Shown: piece after piece, positions 51,156-64,000 of the stretch | Layout of the letters: every line of letters begins with the position of its first letter | How positions within the stretch are numbered: position 1 is the first letter of the stretch | NCBI GenBank assembly: GCA_028622995.1 | Contig: JAJQJQ010000024.1 | Span: 1,302,001 to 1,366,000 of the forward strand | DNA length: 64,000 bases | Reading direction: 5' to 3' | Source of the DNA: Panagrolaimus kolymaensis | Taxonomy: Eukaryota; Nematoda; Chromadorea; Rhabditida; Panagrolaimidae | The notes under the pieces: model-generated | The model's database searches: none | What the model saw: only the letters and a program-made list of their open reading frames with translations | What the model was told of the DNA's origin: nothing | Translations under genes and position numbers: made by a program

Positions 51156-51485
51156 ATGATGAAGGATCAACCACCACCACCAACAACTCCAACAACAACA
51201 ACAAATAATGATTCAATTGAACCTCGTATAACTGTAAAAGTGGTAGATATGGAAAATCGTAAAGTTTTATATGCTCAACAAATTATTCGTGAATTAATAT
51301 TAAATGGTAATCGAAATGAAAAGGATGTCGCTGCTAAACTTAAACGTGATTTTGATGAAGCTTTTGGTGGAACATGGCATTGCATCGTTGGTACATCATT
51401 TGGAGCAAAAATAACTCATCGTGAAAATCATTTCTTATATCTTTATGTTGAAACTTTTGCTGTTATGCTTTTTAAAAGTGTATAA
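51156..51485 (+). CDS. dlc: LC8-family dynein light chain
   Basis: A single exon of 109 residues. After a Pro/Thr-rich head (MMKDQPPPPTTPTTTTNN) comes the LC8 fold: VKVVDMENRKVLYAQQIIRE, then KDVAAKLKRDFDEAFGGTWH and CIVGTSFGAKITHRENHFLY, and a LFKSV end where LC8 has LLFKSG. The TWHCIVG-x-x-FG block and the H-F-x-Y-x-Y strand are family hallmarks. LC8 is a homodimeric hub for dynein cargo and other ligands. The Met at 51156 is chosen because it is the first within normal LC8 range; the head is longer than the 89-residue canonical protein by about 20. Without an intron, it may be a retro-copied or diverged paralogue; the main LC8 gene may be elsewhere. Confidence 0.85.
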   Translation: MMKDQPPPPTTPTTTTNNDSIEPRITVKVVDMENRKVLYAQQIIRELILNGNRNEKDVAAKLKRDFDEAFGGTWHCIVGTSFGAKITHRENHFLYLYVETFAVMLFKSV

Positions 51486-52635
51486 ATAAATAAAATGATG
51501 AAATATGTATGTATGTAATAAATTTATTTGAAAAATAAAAGTTGTTGGATATGTGTGTGCCGCCTTGTCTTCTTACATCTCTTCCCTTCCATTCATGTTT
51601 TTTTTTGGTTTACAATTTTAAGCTTCCCGATATTCTCGAAATTGAGTGCTAATTATTCACTCATCTCAAATTCTCTAAAGCTTGAAAGCAAATGTTTGGA
51701 TTTCATGGTTAGATGTATCAAAGATTCTCAACCTCTATGTGATATGGATCTTCTTGATAAAGGTGTTGCTGGCAAAGTTTTTGAAAATGCTTTTTATATG
51801 TACTGTCACAAAAAATTAGCTTTCGTTCTTTGTGGATAATAATTTTGAAGCTGAAATAGCTCATAATGAAAATCATTTTTTATATGTAGGTGGACTTTTC
51901 ATAAAAAGGTGAAAGAAAAAAAAACAAGCAGCAGAGAATTGCATTTTTTGAATGCTTCCTGTTCTCAACACGACAATCTTCTATCAATTGTGTTGGCCAT
52001 CGACAGAGAAAAAAAAGAGACAGCAGACATTCGTAATTTTCATCAAACTTTTATGTTGTCTTCGCCCTTTTTTACATTATCGTTTTTTTGCACCTTTTCA
52101 TCCTTTTTTTTGTTGTTGTTAGTTCTCTGATTCATGCATTTCTTCTCCCTATTTTGTGTCTGTGCCTATATGCCTGCTTCACCTTTTTTACTAATTCCAT
52201 TTTTCTTAGCTTTGAGATTTCTTTCCCCTTTTAAATCCATTTTTTAATCAATAAATTTCTAAAACAATTACTAAACTAAAATTTCACTCAAAATTAATAG
52301 CAACTAACTATAAGCAGCTTTTTTGCTTCACTAAAAACCTTATTGACACCATTAAGTATATGAAGAAGGAATTCCGTCGCAACTTTATTGATTGAAAAAT
52401 AAGGGATATTTACAAATACAGCTTTGCGCATAGTTTGCCTGCTTCCAATTTCGTGGTTTACTCAGTAGTTGATGTTTGGCGGAAGTTACTTCGTCATCCC
52501 GAATTCTTCCAAAAAAATTGTATTTTAATAACTTTTTATTATTTCAGCGCTTCATCTGTACTCCATCAATCTTGAAACCAAACTGACAGCAAAAAACTTT
52601 CTGATCAAAAAAGAAGAATCCAAGAAAAACTAAAA
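51486..52635. other. Intergenic region, LC8 relic and helicase promoter
   Basis: Besides the LC8 relic, it contains a CT-rich, GC-balanced region to 52.2 kb and a TTATTTCAG at about 52548 upstream of the helicase start that may be a 5'UTR or spliced-leader acceptor. No further gene. Confidence 0.4.
51640..51900 (+). pseudogene. Degenerate LC8 dynein light chain copy
   Basis: A diverged LC8-like stretch follows the intact gene by about 150 bp. It reads DKGVAGKVFENAFYMY where LC8 has KDVAAKLKRDFDEAF, then AFVLCG and a stop. In a shifted frame, NNFEAEIAHNENHFLYV follows, matching SFGAKITHRENHFLYLY; at DNA level GAAAATCATTT(C/T)TTATAT is shared. A stop and frameshift within the core and loss of the TWH motif mark it as dead. 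Confidence 0.7.
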
Positions 52636-55300
<2,665 letters not shown>

Positions 55301-57929
55301 TTTACCAAATTGTTCTCATTTTTTTTGTTTGTTTCTTATTGTCGTATTTCACTTTTATCTTTATTGTTTATGTTTTTGAATAAATGCTTTAAATGGATTA
55401 CTTTGTTTTATGTCATTTACAAATTTGAGGTTTTATTAATTTCGCAAATTAGCAACAAACAAAAAAAGTATTTGTTTCCTTGTTTCTATGTAAAAAGTCT
55501 TGCTTGCAAGTATGTAAAGAAAAATGACTCATGGAAGTCAGAGAAAAAGTTTACCAACATAATTTATTAAAGAAAAAAGATACCATAGCAACTCTATCTT
55601 TTTAGTCTGTTGGTTGGTGGTTGTTAAGAATAAAAAAGTTGAATATAAAAGTTGAAAAGAAAAAACAGACACATGAAAACAATTTTAAACTAAACTGTAT
55701 AAGCCTAGGTGCAAATTTGATAATACTTTGAATAACAAACAAAAAACGGATCGACGAAAAATAAATATTTTTCTAAAATGTTTTGCATTGGATTATTCAA
55801 ATGTAAGTTTATTTATTGTTTTTTTAGTGAAGCAAAACACAGCGTTTTTTATTTGTTAGTCATTTGAAACTTGTTTTGTTTTTGTCTATCAAATAAACTT
55901 AACCTTAGCTTTTTATTTTTTTTTATTGGTTTAACACGGAAAGAAGAAGAACATCAATGAAGAGAGATTATTAATTTACGGTAAGGCTTTTAGATTAGGT
56001 GAAATATGAGCCATCAAAGACTAAGATTAAATGCCGCTAAAAATTTGACAAATACTTTTAGCAATCATTTTATTATTTTTCTATGAAGCTTGATTTTCTT
56101 TTTCCATTCATGTAACATGTTTCTGCTGTCGCTGCTACTTGCTTCTTTGCGCACTTATAACATCAAATATTTTTGTCCATCATCAACAACAAAAAATTAG
56201 CTTTCTTTAAACTTTCTGAGTGAGTGGACTTTGTCGTTTTTTTAAGTGTTTAAAAGTGGCTTGTTGCTTTTTTTTTTTTCATTATTATTTTAGTGTTTTT
56301 TGTAAGAGCTCCTCACCAAAAAAAGAGGAGGTTCCGCGACTAGTGTTAAATTCCCGATCCGACCGACAAAAAAGTCGGGAAATTCAAAAAAAGTCGGGAT
56401 AGAAATTGCTCTCGGTCGGAAAAGTCGGGAAAAAGTCGGGATAAAAATTTTGGTCGGTCGGGAATTCGGGGGATCGAAAAGTAAGGTATGGTGTTGGAAT
56501 TTTTTTAATTAAATTAATTATAAGAATTTAAATATATAAAAATGAGCTATTTAATGTAAATAAAATGTAAATAAAGGGTTTTTGGTTAAAATAAAGGCGA
56601 AAATGAATGATTTTTAAAATTATTATTAATTTTTTTTATTTGTCGGGATAAAAAATGAGTCGGTCGGGAAAGTCGGGAAAATGTCGGGATAGAAATTATC
56701 GTCGGTCGGGAAGTCGGTCGGGAAAAAGTCGGTCGGGAAGTCGGGAATCCCCGACTTTTCGGTCGGGAATTTAACACTATCCGCGACAATTATTTGTTTT
56801 GTTTTAATTTTTTTATAAAGCAAATCCTTTTTGGAATGTATGTATGTAAATATTTTAATAATTGAAATTTGATGCTAAAAATATGTAAAGGCTTTTTTTT
56901 TCTGGAAGCTTACATATTTTTTTGAGGTTCACGCGCTTTACAAAAAAAAAACATAGAAAGATTAGTTTTAAAAAAAATAGGTTTACCCTTGCGGAACCAA
57001 ATTTTTTCCATTCTCTGTTTTCATAGGAATTTAAATTTACTGCTGAAAATCGAAGCCCTTTTTTTGCTGGTTTATGTTTTTTAAAAATTTGATACAATTA
57101 TTTATTTAATTAAACTACAAAATTTATGTATGTATTTCAAGGACTTCCTTCCTCCGCCATCTTTTTAATTTTTAATTTTTAATCTTTTTGTTTATTTATT
57201 CCCTTTTTTGTTTAGTCGAAATTTTGATTATCATTAAACAAAATTTTTTTGTTGAACAAATTTTTCAATAATGACACAGCTTTTGTAAATTAAGAAGGCA
57301 AAGTTTTGTTGTTAGAGAAAACAAAATTAAAGGAATTCCACAACTCTAGTTTTGATAAACAGCGTAACAAAATTTTTAGTATCTGAAAAATGCGATCGTT
57401 ATGGTGTTTATCCAAAATAAAGCTGAACTTTAGTCTTTTTTTCTTCGATGCCGCCGCTTGCAATGCTTCTGCTTTCTTGCAACCACAAAATCAAAAACAA
57501 AAGTAAAAAAATGAATCATTATCAAAGTTTGCACATAATATTATTGTTTAGAGTTTGTTGATGCTTTTTTTGTTTAGAAAAACCATATAAAAAAGAAATA
57601 AATTCTGAATAGTCATTTTATAAGCTTTTTTTTTCTTTCGATTTCAAACGCCTATTTTTTTAGTTACCTATTTTTGAAGGAAAAAAATGAAAAGCATGCT
57701 TCCCAAAAAGATGGATGCATTGACAATAATAGCAAGGATGTCTTGTTTTCCATCAATGATCTAAAACTGTAGGGCTTCTTCTTATTTTTAAGTAACACGC
57801 AGCAAAAGTTTTTTTTTCATCAACGATGAGAAAGAAATTTATCGCTTCATAACCTCACACATTTTTTGTTCTCTCTCTTCTTTCTCTTGATTTCTCTCTC
57901 TCTCATATTTTACAATTTTTCAGGTTTCT
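55301..57929. other. Intergenic region with a hAT-type MITE
   Basis: The 3'UTR of the helicase gene, a MITE at 56341-56779, then 1.1 kb of AT-rich DNA ending in a (TC)n-rich stretch and TTTTTCAG just ahead of the glycosyltransferase start. No other gene seen and almost no CAGTTT motif. Confidence 0.45.
56341..56779. mobile_element. 439-bp hAT-type MITE
   Basis: Terminal inverted repeats TAGTGTTAAATTCCCGA (left) and TCGGGAATTTAACACTA (right) with a perfect 8-bp duplication TCCGCGAC at 56333-56340 and 56780-56787. The interior near both ends is a series of GTCGGGA/GGTCGGGAA repeats with an AT-rich centre, so the element folds into a long hairpin. Confidence 0.92.
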
Positions 57930-59984
57930 ATGTTCAATGATGCTTCTTCTTCTTCCTCCAACTCTTCCACATCGTTATCATCATCTCTCGATGATCCTAT
58001 GGAATATTCGACCATATCAAACAACAAACTTTCAACAATTCGTTATTCCAAAAAGAATCCTTCGTCGTCGGCAATAATAATAATGATTCGATCAAAGCGA
58101 TTTATGATTTCAAAAATTATCAAATTTTTATTTCTTATAACTACATTAGCATGGATTTATTATGTTTTTGCCAATCTTTTATGCTCAAGTAATAATTATT
58201 CCCCAGCTGATAATGTCTTTGATGAAGTTCTACCAAATACTGTACCTTCATCGATAGTTGAATTTATTCAAGGTGAAACAATTGAATCCTATGAAGATGA
58301 TGAAAATGGAAGAAAATATGGAATGTTTCAAATTTCGTTCAAAGATATCAACATGAATTACACGGTGCAAATGGATGATGAATTCAATTGTAATGGAAAG
58401 AATTTGTTAGTCATCATTCTATCAAGGCCAAATGCATTTCAAAAACGTATGGCAATTCGAAATACTTGGTTGAAGAATGTTGTGAGTTTTTTGTTGTTGC
58501 TTCATCTTGGGATTGTTATTACTGTAATTAGACACTTTTTATGCGTACATTAGTAGCTGCTTTAAACTATGTATGTATGTATGCTTTAACTTTTAACAAA
58601 GTCATCGATTTTTTGTTTCGTTGCAAGCAAAACACCAACCTTTTTATGTTACTGCAAACGCCGTTTCGTTAAAACTTCATAGCTTTTTGCAACATTTTAA
58701 GCTACAAGATTTATAATTACTTTACTAACATATACGATAACTTTTTTGCTTTTCTTGCAGGTGGTTTGCCATTGTGCTTATATGTGACTTCTTTAGGTAA
58801 TAAACTATCATCATCAAGAAGTAATACGTACTTTCACTTTTTGATGCTTCATTGCTTTTTATTGATGCTCGCAACTAGGATCACTAACATACTTGCGTAT
58901 TGAGTTTACTCTTGTATTCACAGATTTGCCTTTGTCGAAGCCTTTAAACCAATTTTTCCGCCATCTTATTTTTTGTTTCGTGATTTAACTCTACAGATTT
59001 TCAGAGTTCAACAGTGATCCATCGCTTCATTATTGGTTCAACAACAAATAAATCCGTTAAAATTGAAGCTCAACTTGAATCTCAACTCTTCAATGATTTA
59101 ATTATTACAAATATTACTGATTCTTATGCGAATTTAACGTTGAAGGTAAGCGTTTTTAAACAAAACAAAATGGTAATCAAACGTTATTTTCAGACTTATG
59201 CTTTGATGAATTGGCAACAAGCTTATTGTCCAAATGTGGAATACTTATTAAAAGCTGATGATGATACGGTGGTGAATATTAATCGACTACAATATTGGAT
59301 TAATAATGATTTTAATAATGTAAGCAGACAATACCATGGACGAGTAATGTTTGGTAGAGTATGGTCGAAGACTCTTGCAAGAAGAAAACCTGATGATAAA
59401 TGGTAAGTAACAAATATTTTTTTGGTAGAAGAATTTTTATGAAACGAGGGTTCTTCTTTGCTTGAAGCTTTACAAAAAAAGTGGAATAAAATAACTTATT
59501 TCATACGAGCGCACTTTTACGTCTCCTTTAAGCTTTTCCAACCATTACTTACATTGCTTTTATCTCTCATCCATTTTTTTTTTTCAGGTACACTCCATTT
59601 TATGCATGGAATAAGAAATATTTTCCTAGCTATTGTAATGGTCCAACATATTTATTAACTTCCAAAGCTGTTAATTTGATACTAAATCAAACATCAAATC
59701 ATTATTTCATCACAATTGAAGATGCATTTTATACTGGAATTTTAGCATCCGCTGCAAATATTAAACGAATGGATCGATGGAAAATATTTGGAAAAGAATT
59801 GAAATGTAATAAATCCAACTGTGACGAAAAGAATGTTCCATATTTAACAAGCATTTATGATATTGGAAATAATGCTAATGAATTTAGAAATGAATCTCAA
59901 AATCCGTTCAAAGATGCAAATGATAAACTTTCAAATATTGTTTGTTCTAAATGGTATAATAATAAATTGTGTGGTTTACTTTAA
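57930..59984 (+). CDS. GT31 beta-1,3-galactosyltransferase-like enzyme
   Basis: Exons 57930-58481, 59005-59145, 59194-59402 and 59588-59984 give 432 residues. A cytoplasmic Ser-rich tail is followed by one membrane span (IIKFLFLITTLAWIYYVFAN, about 68-88), the type II topology of Golgi transferases. The luminal domain has RMAIRNTWLK (I-R-x-T-W block), RFIIGS, the sugar-nucleotide motif KADDDTVV, YPSYCNGP-like (FPSYCNGPTYLL) and EDAFYTG in place of the family's EDVYVG. These are Galactosyl_T/GT31 hallmarks. Several N-glycosylation sequons (NYT, NIT, NLT, NQT) occur. Acceptor sugar cannot be told from sequence. Exon 2 is placed with acceptor TTTTCAG at 59004 because it continues KNV-SSTVIHRFIIG in frame. 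Confidence 0.88.
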
Positions 59985-61234
59985 CGGGTAAAAAATAATA
60001 AAGATAATTTATTTTGTTTAAAATTTTTACTTTGAATTCATTTGACAAATCTAACAGTGGCATTAAAGAGTAAGCATAACATTGAGCCAGTAACAGAGTA
60101 TATTCGGAAAATTATGATCTCATCTTCATTGATTCTCTTAAATCTACTAAATTAGCGGCCAAAAAGGTGAATTACGAGTTTCAAACCAAAATACATAAGC
60201 TTTAGTACAAAATTGCATTTTTATAAAACATTTTAAACTTGTAAACTATGAGTAACAGCATACTGTGGCTTTAATAAATATATTCATAAGGTCGAGTTGA
60301 AACATCTCTGTTTAACCCAACCACGTTTGTCAGAGAAGGATGAAATCAAACTCTTGAGCTATAGGAGCAGTTAAAAACAAACTTTCAAATATCTTAAAGT
60401 TAGAACCAATTTACTCTATGGTTTGTTTCTCGACTTACACTAATGTAAGTAAAACCGATAGCAAAGTTTCTGATTTGAGTTTAAAAAAGAAGTTTGGATC
60501 CTTCCAACGTTGTTTACAATCGTAAATTCGGCTTTCGCCCTTTTAATAATCACTTACCAAACGAAAATGGTGGATAATTTAATAAAGCCATATTCATCAT
60601 TGCTAATAAGCAGCGCTGGCGGTTTTCGGTTTTTCGGTTCGGTTTTCGGTGCATTTTCGGTTCGGTTTTCGGTGAACCGAACCGAACCGAAAATCGAAAA
60701 CCGAAGTATCCCGGTTTTCGGTTCAAACCGATAAACCGAGAAACTTCGGTTTCGGTTCGGTGCACCGATTCGAACCGAAAAAACCGAATTCGTTTTTCAT
60801 AGAAAAATGTATCTAGTTGTTATCCAAAGTGTTAGCAAACATGCTAATAATGCATAAAAAGGCATTATTTAAGCAATACCTAATATTTTATCCCAAAAAA
60901 TAACGATTTTGAATTTCAAACCGAACCGAAAACCGAAAAATTTTATAAACCGAAAAACCGAAAATCGAGGATTTCGGTTTTCGATTTAAACCGAAAAACC
61001 GAAAACCGATAAGCTTCGGTTTCGGTTCGGTTAACCGCCAGCGCTGCTAATAAGTATGGCAGCAGCCTACTTACATTTGGCGCTTATTTTTTCAAAACTT
61101 TGTCTTTCTCTCAACACGAATGAAAGTATGCTAACATTCATTCCTAAAAATTTTAATTTTCTGAATCAAAAAAGCTGTTGTTGACTTTTTTTTAGTGTTG
61201 TTTTTTCTCTCATCGACATTTTGAACAAACAACA
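59985..61234. other. Intergenic region with a hAT-type MITE
   Basis: The 3' flank of the glycosyltransferase gene and promoter side of the LRAT gene. The MITE at 60611-61046 fills the middle. No other gene. Confidence 0.45.
60611..61046. mobile_element. 436-bp hAT-type MITE
   Basis: Inverted ends CAGCGCTGGCGGTT and AACCGCCAGCGCTG with a perfect 8-bp duplication CTAATAAG at 60603-60610 and 61047-61054. Blocks of CGGTTTTCGGTTCGG repeats near each end are complementary to each other; the centre is AT-rich. Structure is the same plan as the element at 56341 though the sequence is different. Confidence 0.92.
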
Positions 61235-62474
61235 ATGTATCAATTTCTCAATTTTCTTCGTTTTTCATCCAAATTGTTGATAATTTTAACTTTACCATTA
61301 TCAATTTATTTCATTTCTGAACTGTATTCAACATATTTGATGAAAGAACATATTGGCTTGATTACCGAATGGAAATATTATCATGAATTGGAAGCATCTC
61401 AACCTTTGGCTCGTGGTGATTTATTGGAATTTCAACGATGGTATAAATTAATACCTTTTCAAGTAAGTCAGCTTTTATTAGTTTCAGAAGTTTGAAAACT
61501 AACTTTGTTTTTGTTTTTTAGCATTGGGCTGTTTATGAAGGTCGCTTCTTCAATACTCATTTCGTTATTCATTTTAGTGGTGAAATTGGATTAAGTGATA
61601 ATGCAACCGTAAGTTTTTTCCACCTGCTTTTATTTTCACGAAATAAAAATTCATTGTTTTAGGTTCGACGTGATACCTTGGAAGAAGTAGCTGCAACATC
61701 ACAAATGCGAATCAACAATGAATATGATAATATCAGCCGACCATTCCATGGTGAAGAAATTGTTAAACGAGCTCGAAGAGATGTAAGTAATACTTAAATT
61801 TTGGTCAAATTAAAATGAAACATTTTCAGCTTGGACGTCAAGAATACGATATTTTCACGAATAATTGTGAACATTTTGCAATTTGGTGCCGAAATGGTGT
61901 ATTTATTTCAAATCAAATTGCTTATTATGAACCTTATTTGAAAAGGGTATGTTTTTAAAGCTTGAATCCTAAAATTCATTAACCTGTTTGCTTTTTTTAG
62001 TTTGTCTTACCTGAACAAAACAACTCCTGGTGGCAATATCGATTTCTTCATCCAAGTGAACGTGAAAAATCATGGCAAAAATATTTTCTTCATCACATAT
62101 CTGTCATCTTGATGATCTTTAAGAAGGAAATTTTACTTACCTGTCATCTCATCATCCTGATATTTCCACATTTGTTTGATCGAAAATTATGGTCTCGTTT
62201 TGGAATCTTTCGTTTGGCAAGAAAATTGGGTTTCAAAGGTTTCTTGATTCTAGCAGGAGAAATTTCATTCACTATGGCCTTGATGATATCAAAAGAATTG
62301 GATTTTTGGCTTTCTCAATTTGTTGGACTGGTTGATATTTCTATTTTATTACTCTACTTAACGCTCTCGTATGTTCGAATCAATGCAATCCTTCGTTCGT
62401 ATAATTTGCCTTCTTCAACGCCTCCATCGCCAAAACCTATTGAAATTCCTTTAAATGATATTAACTGTAAATAA
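61235..62474 (+). CDS. LRAT-domain (H-box/NCEHF) membrane protein
   Basis: Exons 61235-61462, 61522-61608, 61663-61782, 61830-61946 and 62001-62474 give 341 residues. A hydrophobic N-terminus (LLIILTLPLSIYFISELY) is followed by the LRAT/NlpC-P60 type core. It has HWAVYEG, the histidine-bearing block, at about 77, and NNCEHFAIWC, the catalytic cysteine block, at about 161. VIHFSGE sits between. These are acyl-transfer residues shared by lecithin:retinol acyltransferase and HRASLS phospholipase/acyltransferases. The C-terminal third has at least three hydrophobic spans (VILMIFKKEILL, FLILAGEISFTMALMI, LVDISILLLYLTLSY), more than usual for LRAT. It likely acts on membrane lipids; substrate unknown. 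Confidence 0.85.
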
Positions 62475-62947
62475 TTTTGTATTGTGTTAGTTAGACTGTT
62501 CAACTGTTAATTTTTAAGTTTTATAAGTCTTTGAAATAAAGTTGTTTTTTCTATGTATGGCTGGCTATGAATGAAATGAAGGGTTCTCATTTACAAGGAA
62601 AGCAAAGGCTTGCGTTAACTTTTATAAGCGGCACAAATTATCAAACTTCGAGCAATGTTATTAGACTTTGAGTATCATTTTTGTAAAGTGTTTGATTAGC
62701 TATAGTTTTTTAGAAATTTTGCTTATGAAGAAGCTATGTCGTTATTTAGGCTTTTCCATGAAAGCTTACCTAATTTTTGTTTCCCATAAAACATTGGCAA
62801 AAGGCATTCCAACTGCCAAATGCACTTTTGAAGTGTTTCAAAAGAAAATGTTTCTTCATCGCTGCTTTTTTTTAGCTTTCAACTTTTACATTGTTACATC
62901 GTTTATTTAGCTTTTCAAAGCTTTATTTGGTTACAGAATCTTTGAAA
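62475..62947. other. Short intergenic region LRAT to XPD
   Basis: About 470 bp between two + genes. TTGGTTACAG at about 62936 just before AATCTTTGAAAATG is a candidate spliced-leader acceptor. The spacing is close enough for an operon but no proof is visible. Confidence 0.4.
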
Positions 62948-64000
62948 ATGAAGTAAGTCATCATCATCATACGTTCAACCTTAACTACAAAATTTTTAGA
63001 TTGCAACTTGATAAGCTAACGGTTCTTTTTCCATATGAACATATCTATCCAGAACAATATTATTACATGGTTGAAGTTAAAAAAGCTTTGGATGCTTCGG
63101 TAAGGGTTTTTTATTACTGCTTTTGTAAAATCTCTAACCAACTTTGTCAATTTTAGGGTCATGGAGTTATTGAAATGCCTTGTGGAACGGGTAAAACTGC
63201 TTGCTTATTGAGTGTTATCGTCGCATTTATGCTGAAATTTCCATCAAGAATACAAAAATTAATTTATTGTTCACGTACAATTCCTGAAATTGAAAAATGT
63301 GTTGAAGAATTGAGGCATTTATTTAATTATTATGAACGTATTGATGGAGTATGTTTTCCTTTCTCTCTGTACCTTGTTTTCAATTATTTGTTTTTTAGGC
63401 AGCTCCAGATTTTCTTGCTTTAGCATTATCATCTCGAAAGAATCTTTGTATCAACGATGCTGTGGTTTCTAAACGTGAAGGTATTGCTGTTGATGGAGCC
63501 TGCCAATCACTGACGTCAAGTATTGCAAGAGCAAGAAAGAAGGTGGATGCTGATTATCCTCAATGTGATTTCTTCGAAACATGGGATGCTAAACGTGATT
63601 ATCCAATACCAAATGGAGTTTACAATCTTGCTGATTTACGTGCATTTGGACATAAGAAGAAAGTATGCCCATATTTCTTGTCACGTTCTGCTGTCAACAA
63701 AGCTCATATTATCGTCTACTCTTATCATTATTTACTTGATCCTAAAATTGCTGAAATTGTTAGCAAAGATATGAATCCTCGATCCGTGGTTGTTTTTGAT
63801 GAAGCTCACAACATTGATAACGTTTGCATTGAATCCATGAGTGTTTCATTAGTAAGTTTCAGAAAACTGTTTTATTCAAAAATTTATATCATTATTTCAG
63901 TCTCGACGTTTGATTACTCGATGTGAAGCTAACCTTGATACTCTTGAAAAACATCTCAAAAAACTAAAGAATGACAACAGTGAAAGACTCAAAGAAGAAT
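62948..64000 (+). CDS. XPD: XPD/ERCC2 TFIIH helicase, 3' end outside window
   Basis: Exons 62948-62952, 63000-63099, 63157-63348, 63399-63851 and 63901 onward; the window ends inside the last, after about 283 residues of an expected 760. The first exon encodes Met and part of Lys. KLQLDKLTVLFPYEHIYPEQ matches the start of XPD. The Walker A is MPCGTGKT (MPSGTGKT in human). IYCSRTIPEIEKCVEEL follows. The four iron-sulphur cluster cysteines are in NLCIND, GACQSL, PQCDFF and KVCPYF. The DEAH box is VVFDEAHNIDNVC. XPD is the 5'-3' helicase of TFIIH in nucleotide excision repair and a structural part of the transcription factor. Small introns (47-61 bp) and no CAGTTT motif fit a housekeeping gene. 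Confidence 0.97.

Noticed and set aside
61235..64000. LRAT and XPD as an operon
   Set aside because: Spacing of about 470 bp and a possible spliced-leader acceptor are compatible but not enough; XPD may simply have its own promoter.

Overview
This is a very AT-rich animal nuclear window and almost certainly nematode. The supporting signs are many small introns ending in TTTTAG or TTTCAG, a nematode-type seven-helix chemoreceptor, small secreted thrombospondin-1 and cysteine-rich proteins, and possible splice-acceptor-like signals just upstream of several start codons. I do not commit to a species. I rebuilt seventeen protein genes exon by exon from splice sites and conserved motifs, sixteen complete and one cut by the window end.

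Layout. 0.7-1.6 kb: small secreted peptide precursor (+). 1.9-4.6 kb: DHRS4-like peroxisomal short-chain reductase (-). 6.1-9.6 kb: small secreted TSP1 protein (+) whose third intron holds a 1.9-kb foldback/MULE-like element. 11.9-15.9 kb: large secreted two-TSP1 protein (+). 16.7-18.8 kb: mRNA decapping enzyme DCP2 (-). 19.9-32.4 kb: Shaw/Kv3 potassium channel (-) with a 7.5-kb first intron. 36.1-37.9 kb: two-domain cupin-like protein (+). 38.7-40.6 kb: tandem Arf GTPase pair (+) with a decayed piece of the cupin-like gene between them. 41.0-42.7 kb: secreted Cys-rich protein (-). 43.7-46.2 kb: Srsx-like GPCR (-). 49.1-50.2 kb: Lys-rich protein of unknown role (+). 51.2-51.5 kb: LC8 dynein light chain (+), followed by an LC8 relic. 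52.6-55.3 kb: DDX5/DDX17-type RNA helicase (+). 57.9-60.0 kb: GT31 beta-1,3-glycosyltransferase (+). 61.2-62.5 kb: LRAT-domain membrane protein (+). 62.9-64.0 kb: XPD/ERCC2 (+), truncated by the window.

The strongest signal no gene explains is a short motif, AAACTG (reverse complement CAGTTT), sown through introns and intergenic DNA about every 50-120 bp. It forms long one-strand arrays: about 100 copies read AAACTG on + across 0.1-13.3 kb, and well over a hundred read CAGTTT on + across 19.2-35.5 kb, resuming at 43.4-48.1 kb. The array ignores the strand of the gene it sits in and is interrupted by a later transposon. It is nearly absent around DCP2, Arf, the helicase, XPD and other broadly expressed genes. 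The layout recalls nematode 21U-RNA (piRNA) promoter clusters with a different core motif; that is a hypothesis. The window also holds four MITEs with 8-bp duplications of hAT type, and a long structured intron in the helicase gene.
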